Source: JBHIYN01 sp041984235
GTDB lineage: Bacteria; Pseudomonadota; Gammaproteobacteria; Ga0077536
Direction of reading: 5' to 3'
NCBI GenBank assembly: GCA_041984235.1
Contig: JBHIYN010000003.1
Location: 314,808 to 378,807, forward strand
DNA length: 64,000 bases
Shown here: in pieces, positions 55,042-63,627 of the stretch
Position numbering within the stretch: the stretch's first letter is position 1
Layout: each line of letters starts with the position of its first letter
Position numbers and translations under genes: made by a program
The notes under the pieces: generated by a model
The model's input: the letters and a program-made list of their open reading frames with translations, nothing else
The model's database searches: none
What the model was told of the DNA's origin: nothing

Positions 55042-56771
55042 AGCTCGCGCAATCCCTGCTCGCACTCACGCTGCTGCTCGCCGCGGCCACGGCAGCGGCA
55101 GCCACGGTCGAGGTCGACGTCTCGCCCGAGCCGGTGATCCTCGGCGAGGCCTGCCGGATCAGCTTCAAGGTCAGCGGTGCCATCGACGGCGAACCGGATT
55201 TCGCGCCGCTGGAGACCCATTTCGACATCCTGGCGCGCAACCGCCAGTCCGCGCTCAACTGGACCAACGGCCGCCGCGAGCAGTCGACGACCTGGGTGCT
55301 GAGCGCCATGCCGCGCGCCGCGGGCAAGGCCGAGATCCCGCCGCTCGACTTCGGCGGCATCCGCAGCCCCGCACGCACGGTCGAGATCGTGGCGCGCGCA
55401 GCAGGCGCGCGCAGCGATGCACCGGCCGACATCCTGCTGCGGGTCGATATCGACAACCGCACGCCCTACGTGCAGCAGCAGGTGATTTACACCATCCGCC
55501 TGCTGCACCGGGTCGACCTCAGCAGTCCGCGCTTCTCTGCACTGGAAACCAGCGCCGATGCCATCATCAAGCCGCTCGGCGACGGCCGCCAGTACCTGGA
55601 GAAGGTCGACGGCCTGACCTACGAGGCGTTCGAGCAGCGTTACGCGATCTTCCCGCAGCAAAGCGGCCCGCTGACCATCAAGCCGGTGGTGCTCACCACC
55701 CAGGTCGTGAGCGGACGTGGGCGCCGCTCGTTCTTCGATCCCTTCTCGCAGGCCCTGCAGACGCGGCGCGTCGCCTCCGAGGCGCTGGACCTGGAGGTGC
55801 GCCCGGTGCCGGCCGCCTTCCCCGCCGGGGCCACCTGGCTGCCGGCGCGCAAGCTGCGCCTGCACGAGGAATGGGAGCCCGACGTCGAGCAGGCCGACGT
55901 CGGCGCGCCGCTGTCGCGCACCGTGTTCCTGTGGGCCGACGGCCTCGTTGCCGGCCAGTTGCCGGAGCTCGAGATGCGCGCCCCGGATGGCGTGCGCGTC
56001 TACCCGGACCAGGCCCAGAGCAACGACCAGGAAGCCGCCACCGGCTTCACCGCGGTGGCGCAGCGCAAGTTCGCACTGATTGCCGGCAATCCCGCGCGCG
56101 TCACCTTCGACGCCGTCAGCCTGCCGTGGTGGAACACCGAGACCGACCGCCTGGAACGGGCCGAACTGCCCGCCCGCACGCTGCGCTTCAGCGCCGCGGG
56201 TGTGCCGGCCGCGACCGGCGACGGCGCCGCCCGGGGCAGCACGGCGGCGGCCACGCCGGCGGCCGCGGCGGAGAGCACGGCACCGGGCGCGACGCGCCTG
56301 CAGGGATGGTGGCCGTGGCTGACGGCGGTGGCCAGCGCGGCGTGGGTGCTCACGGCCCTGGCGTGGTGGGCCAGCGCGCGCCGTGGCCGGCGCACGCCGT
56401 CGACACCACGCGCCCCGCGCGCCGGAGAGACCCTGCCCCACGGCGCCCGGGCCGCCAAGGCGCTCAAGTCGGCCTGCGCGGACAACGACCCCGCGGCCGC
56501 CGCCGCCGCGGTGCTGGCCTGGGCGCGGGCCAGCGAACGCCCGGGAGCGACCCGTACGCGCTCGCTGCGCGACGCCGCGGCACTCGCCCTGGAACCCGAC
56601 CTCGGCGCCGAAATCCTCGCTCTGGACCGCGCCCTCTACGGCACCACCGAAGCGCCCTGGCACGGCGATCCGCTGTGGCAGGCGTTCCGCCGCGAGCCGC
56701 GCCAGGCGCCGCCGGCGACCCGCCCCTCGGGGACGACCCTGCCACCAATCCTGAAGTTAGCCGGCAAATAA
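55035..56771 (+). CDS. batD: BatD family protein
   Basis: This 578-residue protein has a signal peptide (QSLLALTLLLAAATAAAATV) and an Ig-like N-terminal region (VDVSPEPVILGEACRISFKV). It has typical BatD blocks such as RVDIDNRTPYVQQQVIYTIR and QQSGPLTIKPVVLTTQV, then one C-terminal membrane helix (about 420-440) and a cytoplasmic helical tail. It overlaps the BatB-C gene by 7 bases and ends the MoxR/Bat operon. The periplasmic domain may bind envelope partners. Confidence 0.9.
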   Translation: MVKLAQSLLALTLLLAAATAAAATVEVDVSPEPVILGEACRISFKVSGAIDGEPDFAPLETHFDILARNRQSALNWTNGRREQSTTWVLSAMPRAAGKAEIPPLDFGGIRSPARTVEIVARAAGARSDAPADILLRVDIDNRTPYVQQQVIYTIRLLHRVDLSSPRFSALETSADAIIKPLGDGRQYLEKVDGLTYEAFEQRYAIFPQQSGPLTIKPVVLTTQVVSGRGRRSFFDPFSQALQTRRVASEALDLEVRPVPAAFPAGATWLPARKLRLHEEWEPDVEQADVGAPLSRTVFLWADGLVAGQLPELEMRAPDGVRVYPDQAQSNDQEAATGFTAVAQRKFALIAGNPARVTFDAVSLPWWNTETDRLERAELPARTLRFSAAGVPAATGDGAARGSTAAATPAAAAESTAPGATRLQGWWPWLTAVASAAWVLTALAWWASARRGRRTPSTPRAPRAGETLPHGARAAKALKSACADNDPAAAAAAVLAWARASERPGATRTRSLRDAAALALEPDLGAEILALDRALYGTTEAPWHGDPLWQAFRREPRQAPPATRPSGTTLPPILKLAGK

Positions 56772-56920
56772 CATCGAAACTATCATCATCCTGCGCTAAG
56801 CTCCCCCTACCCCTAACCCATTCCAACGACCGCAGCGGCCGTGCACGCGACTGTTCGAGTCCTGGCGAGCGCTGCCGATAACCATCGGGTCCGGGGTGAT
56901 GCGAGGAGGTTCCACTAAGC

Positions 56921-59080
56921 ATGAACGCTGCGTCTGCGGCCGTGCTTGCGGTCGACGACAACGCCACCATCCGCAAGGCGATTTCGATGCGGCTGGGGGC
57001 CAAGGGCTATACGGTGGTCACCGCGCCGGACGGCCCGGAGGCGCTGTCGCTGATCGATCAGAACAGCTTCGACCTCGTGCTGCTCGACCTGCAGATGCCG
57101 GGCATGCGCGGCGACGAGGTGCTGCGCCGCCTGCGCCAGCGCTTCACCGCCACCCAGTTGCCGATCATCATGCTCGCGGCGAGCAGCGACAAGTCGGACA
57201 TCAACCGCACCCTCGACCTCGGCGCCAACGACTACATCATCAAGCCCGGCGACCTGCCGATCCTGCTCGCCCGCATCCGCACCCAACTCGCCCTGAAAGA
57301 CACCGTCGCGCGCCTGCGCGAGCACAGCGCGCTGATGCGCGAGGTGCTGACGCTGGAGCGCGACGGCAGCGATCTCGCGCGGCTGCTGCCCCAGGCCGAG
57401 GCCGTACTCGGCGAGCCCAGTGGCGTGCCGTTCGACGTACTGCACGACAACACACCCATGACCTGCTTCACGCTGACCGCCGAAGGCAACGTCATGCACA
57501 CCAACCGCTTCGGCGCCCAGCTGCTCGGCTACCGGCCCGACGACCTGGTCGAGCGACCCATGCTCGACCTCTACGTGGCCGACGACCGCGCGCTGGCGCA
57601 GGAGAACCTCAACGCGGCGACCGAGCTGCCCGGCCGGGTGTTCCGCTGGGACATCCGCCACATCAAGAAGAACGGCGACATCGTGTGGATGCGCAACACC
57701 GCGCGCGCGGTCAGTCATGCCGGCGAGACCCTGGTGCTGGTGACCTGTGAGGACATCGACGACACCTACAAGCTCTCCGACCTCCTCTCCCACCAGGCCC
57801 GTCACGACGACCTCACCGGGCTGGCCAACCGCAAGACCCTGGAGCAGCGGCTGGTACGCGTCATAGAGAGCGCGCACAGCGAACGCACCGAGCACGCGCT
57901 CGCGGTCGTCGACCTCGACCAGTTCAAGCTCGTCAACGACACCTGCGGGCACGAAGCGGGAGACGAACTGCTGCGCCAGATCGCGCGCCTGCTGCGCTCC
58001 GTGCTGCGCAAGCGCGACACCGTGGCACGCGTCGGCGGCGACGAATTCGCGGTGCTGATCGAGGACTGCCCGATCGGCGCCGCACATGCCAGCATCGAGA
58101 ACCTTCGCCGCACCATCGAGGACTACCACTTCGAGTGGGAGGGCCGCCGCTACCAGATCACCGCCAGCATCGGCATGGTGCCGGTCAATGCCTTGTGCGA
58201 ATCGGCCGGTAACGCGCTGTCCATGGCCGACACGGCCTGCTACGCGGCCAAGGACTCGGGCCGCAACCAGGTCCACACCTACGAGCTCGACAACGTCCCG
58301 GTGGTCATGCGCCACGGCGAGATGCGCTGGGCCACGCGCATCAACGACGCCCTCAACGAGAACCGCTTCGAGCTCACCTTCCAGAGCATCGCGCCGGTGC
58401 TCGCCGCCCCGGACGCCGGCGCGCACTACGAGATCCTGCTGCGCATGCGCGACGAGCTCGGCGAGATCATCACCCCGGGCGAGTTCCTGCCGGCGGCGGA
58501 ACGCTACAACCTTGCCTACAAGCTGGACCGCTGGGTCATCGGCACCCTGTTCGACTGGATGGCGGACCGTCCCCGCGGCCTGGATCGCCTCGACCTGTGC
58601 TGCATCAACCTCTCCGGACAGTCGATCGGCAACCGCGAGGTGCTGGATTTCATCCTCCAGCAGTTCGAGCGCGGGGTCGTGCCACCGCACAAGATCTGCT
58701 TCGAGATCACCGAGACCGCGGCGATCGCCGACCTGGTACAGGCCAACCGCTTCATCCAGCAACTCAAGGACCACGGCTGCTGCTTCGCACTGGACGACTT
58801 CGGCAGCGGCTTCTCGTCACTCGCCTATCTCAAGGAGCTGCCGGTCGACTTCCTCAAGATCGACGGCGCCTTCGTGCGCGAGATGGCGACCAACTCGATC
58901 GATTACGCGATGGTGCGCTCGATCAACGAGATCGGGCACATCATGGGCAAGCAGACCATCGCCGAGTTCGTCGAGAACGAGCAGACCCTGGAGCTGTTGC
59001 GCGAGATGGGGGTGGATTTCGCCCAGGGCTACGGCATCGCCCGTCCCGCCACCCTCGATTCCCTGCGCCTGGATCCCTGA
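56921..59080 (+). CDS. REC-PAS-GGDEF-EAL signalling protein (cyclic di-GMP turnover)
   Basis: This 719-residue protein contains, in order: a receiver (about 1-125; acidic VDDN, acceptor D56, K108, but Ala at the usual Thr/Ser, IIMLAAS), a PAS domain (about 165-285), a GGDEF domain with intact catalytic VARVGGDEFAVL, and an EAL domain (about 470-715). The EAL domain has an EIL variant in place of EAL, but keeps NLSGQSI, EITETAAI, DDFGSGFSSLAYLKELP, KIDGAF and AEFVE. It should make and possibly degrade cyclic di-GMP, a second messenger that often controls EPS; the EPS locus is about 7 kb away. It is a single-gene unit on the plus strand. Confidence 0.92.
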   Translation: MNAASAAVLAVDDNATIRKAISMRLGAKGYTVVTAPDGPEALSLIDQNSFDLVLLDLQMPGMRGDEVLRRLRQRFTATQLPIIMLAASSDKSDINRTLDLGANDYIIKPGDLPILLARIRTQLALKDTVARLREHSALMREVLTLERDGSDLARLLPQAEAVLGEPSGVPFDVLHDNTPMTCFTLTAEGNVMHTNRFGAQLLGYRPDDLVERPMLDLYVADDRALAQENLNAATELPGRVFRWDIRHIKKNGDIVWMRNTARAVSHAGETLVLVTCEDIDDTYKLSDLLSHQARHDDLTGLANRKTLEQRLVRVIESAHSERTEHALAVVDLDQFKLVNDTCGHEAGDELLRQIARLLRSVLRKRDTVARVGGDEFAVLIEDCPIGAAHASIENLRRTIEDYHFEWEGRRYQITASIGMVPVNALCESAGNALSMADTACYAAKDSGRNQVHTYELDNVPVVMRHGEMRWATRINDALNENRFELTFQSIAPVLAAPDAGAHYEILLRMRDELGEIITPGEFLPAAERYNLAYKLDRWVIGTLFDWMADRPRGLDRLDLCCINLSGQSIGNREVLDFILQQFERGVVPPHKICFEITETAAIADLVQANRFIQQLKDHGCCFALDDFGSGFSSLAYLKELPVDFLKIDGAFVREMATNSIDYAMVRSINEIGHIMGKQTIAEFVENEQTLELLREMGVDFAQGYGIARPATLDSLRLDP

Positions 59081-59101
59081 CCGGCTGCCGCGCCACCGCC
59101 C

Positions 59102-59671
59102 TCAGCCGAGGTCGGTCGGTACGTCGACGTCCCGCAGCACACCGGGATCGGCCACCTCCAGGGTGACGACCTCGGCGGCATGGCGCGCAAGCACGGGCTG
59201 GGCGCCACGATCGCCACGCACGGCCAGCAACGCGTCACGCAGCGCCGCGCTGAAGCCGACCGGGTGACCGGCCTGCCCCGCGTGGCAGGGGCGCGCGATG
59301 ACGGCGCCAGCGCGCAGGGCATCCGCCACCTGCCGCACCGTGTCCACGCGCACGAAGGGCATGTCGGCCAGCGCGATCAGCCAGCCGGCGGCATCCGCGC
59401 TCGCCGCGACCCCTGCCGCCAGGCTGTGTCCCATGCCGAGGGCGGCGTCGGCGGCACGGCAGGTGCGGTAGCCGGCGGCGACGAACGCGTCCTCGGTGTC
59501 CCCGCCGGCGGCATCGACCACCACCAGCACGCGTTCGACGCCGGCCGCGAGCACGGCGGCGGCGGTGAGGCCGACCCGCTCGCCGCCCGGCAGCGCTGCA
59601 AGAATCTTGTTACCGCCGAAACGGCGTGCGCGGCCGGCCGCCAGCAGCAGCCCGGTCAGCGGCGCGGACAT
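59102..59671 (-). CDS. MocA/MobA-like nucleotidyltransferase (molybdenum cofactor)
   Basis: This 189-residue protein has the NTP-transferase start GLLLAAGRARRFGGNK and the conserved LIALADMPFVRVDT and GHPVGFSAALRDAL. These are features of MocA-type enzymes that attach CMP to the molybdenum cofactor for hydroxylases. It lies 4 bases after the XdhC gene, the usual pairing in cofactor maturation for xanthine dehydrogenase or CO dehydrogenase-like enzymes. No such enzyme is in the window. Confidence 0.85.
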   Translation of the reverse strand: MSAPLTGLLLAAGRARRFGGNKILAALPGGERVGLTAAAVLAAGVERVLVVVDAAGGDTEDAFVAAGYRTCRAADAALGMGHSLAAGVAASADAAGWLIALADMPFVRVDTVRQVADALRAGAVIARPCHAGQAGHPVGFSAALRDALLAVRGDRGAQPVLARHAAEVVTLEVADPGVLRDVDVPTDLG

Positions 59672-59675
59672 GCCC

Positions 59676-60644
59676 TCAGGTCTCGCGCCGGGCGGTGGTG
59701 ATGACGACCCCGTTACGCGCGGCGGTGATGTCGGTCATGACCGCGAGCGCGATCTCCTGCGGCCGGCGGGTGGCGAGGTCGATGCCGATCGGGCCGTGAA
59801 TCCGTGCGAGATCATCCTCGCCGAGCCCGAAATGCTCGCGCAGCCGCGCGGCGCGGGCGGCGGTGGTGCGGCGCGAGCCCAGCGCGCCGACGTAGAAGGC
59901 CGGCGTCGACAGGGCCTCCATGATGGCGAGGTCGTCGACCTTGGGATCGTGGGTCAGGGCGACCACCGCGGAGCGCGCGTCACAGGCCGCCGCGGCGATG
60001 AAGTCATCCGGCCAGGTCGCTTCGACCTGCGTTTCCTCCACGCTCCAGGCCTGCTGGTAATCCGGGCGCGGATCGCAGACCTCGACCGCGTAGTCGAGCA
60101 GCAGGGCGAACCGGCAGACCCATTGCGCCAGCTCGCCGGCGCCGATCACGAACAGCCGCCAGGCGGGCTCGTAGACCACTTCGAGGCGGGCACCGTCGAG
60201 GGCGGTACGCTGACCCGGCCCGGCCACTTCCCAGCTCGCCTGCCGCGCCTCGAGATCGAGCCGGCGCACGATCGCCTGGCCGGCGCCCAGTGCGTCGATC
60301 AGCCCGGCCAGGTCGTCGATGCCCGCCAGGGGTTCGAGGGTCAGCAGCAGGCGCCCGCCGCACGGCAGGGAGCGGTTCGTATCCGACGCGTACTCCAGGG
60401 TTTCGAACGATTCAGGAAAACGCGTTCGCACGCGCTCGATGAGCTCTTCCTCGATACAGCCGCCCGAAACCGAGCCCAGGAAGTGTCCCTTGTCACTGAG
60501 CACCATCAACGCGCCGGCCGGACGCGGCGACGAGCCCCAGGTGTGCGCCACGGTTGCCAGCACGACGCGCTCGCCGGCCTGCTGCCAGGCATAGGCCTCG
60601 GCCAGGATCTCGACTTCACTGCGTTTCAGGGAGAGCGGTTCCAT
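59676..60644 (-). CDS. XdhC/CoxI family molybdoenzyme maturation protein
   Basis: This 322-residue protein has the N-terminal XdhC/CoxI block (VVLATVAHTWGSSPRPAGAL, GSVSGGCIEEELIE) and a C-terminal Rossmann-like domain (VIGAGELAQWVCRFALLLDY, VALTHDPKVDDLAIMEAL, GALGSRRTTAARAARLREHF). XdhC binds molybdenum cofactor and helps sulfurate and insert it. ATG 60644 is preferred to a GTG five codons upstream. It is divergent from mlaF and co-transcribed with the MocA-like gene. Confidence 0.88.
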   Translation of the reverse strand: MEPLSLKRSEVEILAEAYAWQQAGERVVLATVAHTWGSSPRPAGALMVLSDKGHFLGSVSGGCIEEELIERVRTRFPESFETLEYASDTNRSLPCGGRLLLTLEPLAGIDDLAGLIDALGAGQAIVRRLDLEARQASWEVAGPGQRTALDGARLEVVYEPAWRLFVIGAGELAQWVCRFALLLDYAVEVCDPRPDYQQAWSVEETQVEATWPDDFIAAAACDARSAVVALTHDPKVDDLAIMEALSTPAFYVGALGSRRTTAARAARLREHFGLGEDDLARIHGPIGIDLATRRPQEIALAVMTDITAARNGVVITTARRET

Positions 60645-60811
60645 AAGGTTTCCGGACACACGGGCGATTTCGCACGCGTATTATCGCCCACCCGCGGCGC
60701 GCCCGGAACGCTGCGGGCCGGCCCGGCGCTTGACCGCCCGCACCACGCTCGCGCACATTGGCGCCAGGCCTTGCGCGCTCCCTGCCCTGTCCACGCCGCG
60801 AAACCGCCACC

Positions 60812-61633
60812 ATGCCGACCAGCCCCGACGACGACGCCAGCCCGCCTGCGCTCTCCGTGCGCGGACTGTCCTCGTCCTACGGCGGGCGCGGCGTGCTCGC
60901 CGACGTCGCTTTCGAGGTGTCGCCCAACGAGATCTTCGTCATCATGGGCTCCAGTGGCGCCGGCAAGACCACCCTGATGCGCCACCTGCTCGGGCTGAGC
61001 GCGCCGGACAGTGGCGAAATCGAGCTGTTCGGCGAACGCCTGCACCCTGCCTCGCGCGAGACGCTCTATCGCCTGCGCCGCCAGATGGGGGTCGCCTTCC
61101 AGCACGGTGCGCTGATCAACTCGATGAGCGTGATCGAGAACATCGAGCTGCCGCTGCGCCAGCACACCCGCCTGGACCACGCGACCATCCGCATCATGAG
61201 CCGCATGAAGCTGGAGATGATGAATCTCGGTGGCTTCGAGGACTACATGCCCGCCGAGCTCTCGGGCGGCATGCTGAAACGGGCGGGCCTCGCCCGGGCC
61301 GTGGTCATGGACCCCCGCATCCTGTTCTTCGACGAGCCCTCGGCCGGCCTCGACCCGGTCACCGCGGCGGAGCTCGACGACCTCATCCTGCAGCTGCGCG
61401 AAGCGCACAACATGACCATCGTGGTGGTCACCCACGCGCTGGAAAGCGCGCTCAAGATTGCCGATCGCCTCATGATCATCGGCGGCGGCCGCGTGCGGGC
61501 GCTGGGCGACGTCGGCCAGGTGCACCAGTCGGAGGACGACTACGTGCGCTCGTTGCTGGAGCGCCGCGCCTCCAGCCGCGAGCTCGACGGCGACGCTTAC
61601 CTGGAACGCCTGACGGCCGACATCGATGACTGA
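60812..61633 (+). CDS. mlaF: MlaF, ATP-binding subunit of the phospholipid ABC transporter
   Basis: This 273-residue ATPase has Walker A MGSSGAGKTTLMRHLL, signature LSGGMLKRAGLARAVV, Walker B ILFFDEPSAGLDPVT and the H-loop VVVTHAL. These patterns match MlaF/Ttg2A-type ATPases, which drive phospholipid movement between the membranes. The ATG at 60812 gives a start in line with the family. It overlaps mlaE by 8 bases. It is first of four mla genes here; mlaB and mlaA are not in the window. Confidence 0.92.
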   Translation: MPTSPDDDASPPALSVRGLSSSYGGRGVLADVAFEVSPNEIFVIMGSSGAGKTTLMRHLLGLSAPDSGEIELFGERLHPASRETLYRLRRQMGVAFQHGALINSMSVIENIELPLRQHTRLDHATIRIMSRMKLEMMNLGGFEDYMPAELSGGMLKRAGLARAVVMDPRILFFDEPSAGLDPVTAAELDDLILQLREAHNMTIVVVTHALESALKIADRLMIIGGGRVRALGDVGQVHQSEDDYVRSLLERRASSRELDGDAYLERLTADIDD

Positions 61634-62411
61634 GTCGTCCCTGCCGCGCACCTGGCTGCTGCAGCCACTCGCCGCCTTCGGCCGCTTCGGCGTCTACCTG
61701 GGGCTGGTCACGCTGCACCTGCTGCGGCCGTGGCGACAGGTACAAAGCACGCTGCGTCAAATCCATTTCATCGGTGCACGCTCGGTCACCGTGATCGCGG
61801 TAGCCGGCGGCTTCGTCGGCATGGTCGTCGCGCTGCAGTTCCACGACACGCTGGTCCGCTTCGGCGCGGTCGGCCTGCTCGGCGCCGCGGTCGGCCTCAG
61901 CCTCATCCGGGAGCTCGCCCCGGTGCTGACCGCGCTCATTGTCATCGGCCGGGTCGGCTCGGCCATGTGCGCCGAGATTGGCATCATGCGCAGCGACAAC
62001 CAGATCGACGCGCTGGAATGCATGGCCATAGACCCCTATGGCTACCTGCTCGCCCCGCGCTTCATCGCCACGCTGATCGCGGTACCGCTGCTGACCGCGC
62101 TGTTCACGGTGGTCGGCATCGGCGGCGGCTGGTTCGTCGGCGTCGTGCTGTTTGGCCTCGGCGAGGGCGCCTACTTCGTCGGCATGGCCGACAGCGTGGT
62201 GTGGCGCGACGTTACCATGGAGATGGTGAAGTCGGTATGCTTCGCCCTGATCATCGTGTGGATCTGCACCGGCAAGGGCTACCTGCTGCATTACGCGAGG
62301 CCGCGCGTGTTCGGCGCCGCCGGGGTCAGCCGCACTACCACCGACGCGGTGGTGGCGTCGTCTATCGCGGTGCTGTTCGCCGACTACATCATCAGCGCAC
62401 TGCTGCTCTAG
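61626..62411 (+). CDS. mlaE: MlaE, permease subunit of the phospholipid ABC transporter
   Basis: This 261-residue inner-membrane protein has the MlaE/YrbE signature: QIHFIGARSVTVIAVAGGFV, LSLIRELAPVLTALIVIGRV, GSAMCAEIGIMRSDNQIDAL and MAIDPYGYLLAPRF. About five to six hydrophobic segments are present, ending in SSIAVLFADYIISALLL. It forms the membrane channel with MlaF and MlaD. It overlaps mlaF by 8 bases. Confidence 0.94.
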   Translation: MTESSLPRTWLLQPLAAFGRFGVYLGLVTLHLLRPWRQVQSTLRQIHFIGARSVTVIAVAGGFVGMVVALQFHDTLVRFGAVGLLGAAVGLSLIRELAPVLTALIVIGRVGSAMCAEIGIMRSDNQIDALECMAIDPYGYLLAPRFIATLIAVPLLTALFTVVGIGGGWFVGVVLFGLGEGAYFVGMADSVVWRDVTMEMVKSVCFALIIVWICTGKGYLLHYARPRVFGAAGVSRTTTDAVVASSIAVLFADYIISALLL

Positions 62412-62423
62412 AGGAGACCGAAC

Positions 62424-62873
62424 GTGGGCAACATCCGGGTCGAGGCAAGCGTCGGGCTGTTCATGCTCGCGGGGCTGGCGGCACTGGTGTTCATTGCCGT
62501 ACGCCTCGGCGATTTCGAGCCCTTCGGCAGCGACCGTTACGTGCTGGACGCGCGCTTCGTGTCATCGTCCGGGCTCAAGCCGGGCGCTTTCGTCGAGGTC
62601 GGCGGTGTGCGGGTCGGCAAGGTGCGCGGCATCGAACTCGACCACGAGACCTACGAATCCCTGGTTCACCTCGAGCTGGAGCCCGGCGTAAGGCTGCAGG
62701 AAGACGCGATCGCCTCGATTCGCACCGAGGGCATCATTGGCGACAAGTTCGTGAAGATCACGCCCGGCGGATCGGAACGTATCCTGGAGCCCGGCGAAGA
62801 GATCTTCGAGACGGAATCCTCGATCAGCCTGGAAGAGCTGATCAGCAAGTACATCTTCGAATCCGGCAAGTGA
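62424..62873 (+). CDS. mlaD: MlaD, MCE-domain substrate-binding subunit
   Basis: This 149-residue protein starts at GTG 62424 with GAGGAGACC upstream. It has an N-terminal membrane anchor (about 9-26) and an MCE domain (VSSSGLKPGAFVEVGGVRVG, ASIRTEGIIGDKFVKITPGG), ending with SISLEELISKYIFESGK, close to E. coli MlaD. It forms a periplasmic hexameric ring that handles phospholipids. It sits 12 bases after mlaE. Confidence 0.94.
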   Translation: MGNIRVEASVGLFMLAGLAALVFIAVRLGDFEPFGSDRYVLDARFVSSSGLKPGAFVEVGGVRVGKVRGIELDHETYESLVHLELEPGVRLQEDAIASIRTEGIIGDKFVKITPGGSERILEPGEEIFETESSISLEELISKYIFESGK

Positions 62874-62917
62874 AGCCGGACCACGCCGGCTGCGCCGGCC
62901 ACGGGAGGGGCCAAGCC

Positions 62918-63571
62918 ATGACGACATTCACCCGCATCACGTTGCTGCTGCCGCTGCTGGGATTACTCCTGCTGGTGCCCGCGGTGGCCGCACAGGAGGC
63001 GGCGGACGCCGCCGCCGACGGTCCGCTCGCCGTCGTCACCGAAACCGTCGAGGCGGTCATCGCCGTGCTCAAGAACGACACCCTGGGCGACGCCGTGCGC
63101 AAGCGCCAGGTGCGCGCGATCATCGGTGAGCATTTCGACTTCACCGCCATGGCCAATCGCGTGCTGGCGACCAACTGGCGCAAGGCGACCAGCGCCGAGC
63201 GCGCGCGTTTCACCGGCCTCTTCCGCGAGCTGCTGAGCAATACCTACTGGAGCAAGATCTCCGGCTACACCAACGAGACCGTCGACTACACCGGTGAGCG
63301 CATGCGCTCGGACAAGCTCGCCACGGTGAACACCGTGATCAGGACCGACACCGTGGACATCCCGGTCGATTACAAGCTCTACCTGAAAGACGGACGCTGG
63401 ATGGCCTACGACGTGGTCATCGAGCAGGTCAGCCTGGTGCGCAACTACCGCTCGAGCTTCCAGGACATCGTGCGCGACCGCGGCATCAGCGGCCTCATCG
63501 ACGAGCTCGAGGTCAAGGTCGCGTCGACCTCCGCCGATGCCGTCAGCGCCCCGACCCGCGTGCCGCAGTAA
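62918..63571 (+). CDS. mlaC: MlaC, periplasmic phospholipid-binding protein
   Basis: This 217-residue precursor has a signal peptide (LLLPLLGLLLLVPAVAAQEA). The mature part is an MlaC/Ttg2D-type fold (VRAIIGEHFDFTAMANRVLA, WRKATSAERARFTGLFRELL, YKLYLKDGRWMAYDVVIEQV, VRNYRSSFQDIV). It shuttles phospholipid between MlaA at the outer membrane and MlaFEDB. GGGAGGGG lies 7 bases before the ATG. It is the last mla gene seen; a non-coding repeat array follows where mlaB is often found. Confidence 0.92.
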   Translation: MTTFTRITLLLPLLGLLLLVPAVAAQEAADAAADGPLAVVTETVEAVIAVLKNDTLGDAVRKRQVRAIIGEHFDFTAMANRVLATNWRKATSAERARFTGLFRELLSNTYWSKISGYTNETVDYTGERMRSDKLATVNTVIRTDTVDIPVDYKLYLKDGRWMAYDVVIEQVSLVRNYRSSFQDIVRDRGISGLIDELEVKVASTSADAVSAPTRVPQ

Positions 63572-63627
63572 GACCGCAAGCGGCGCGCAGCGGCGCTGAT
63601 CGACGGGGCAGCAAGCCGCGCAGTGCA

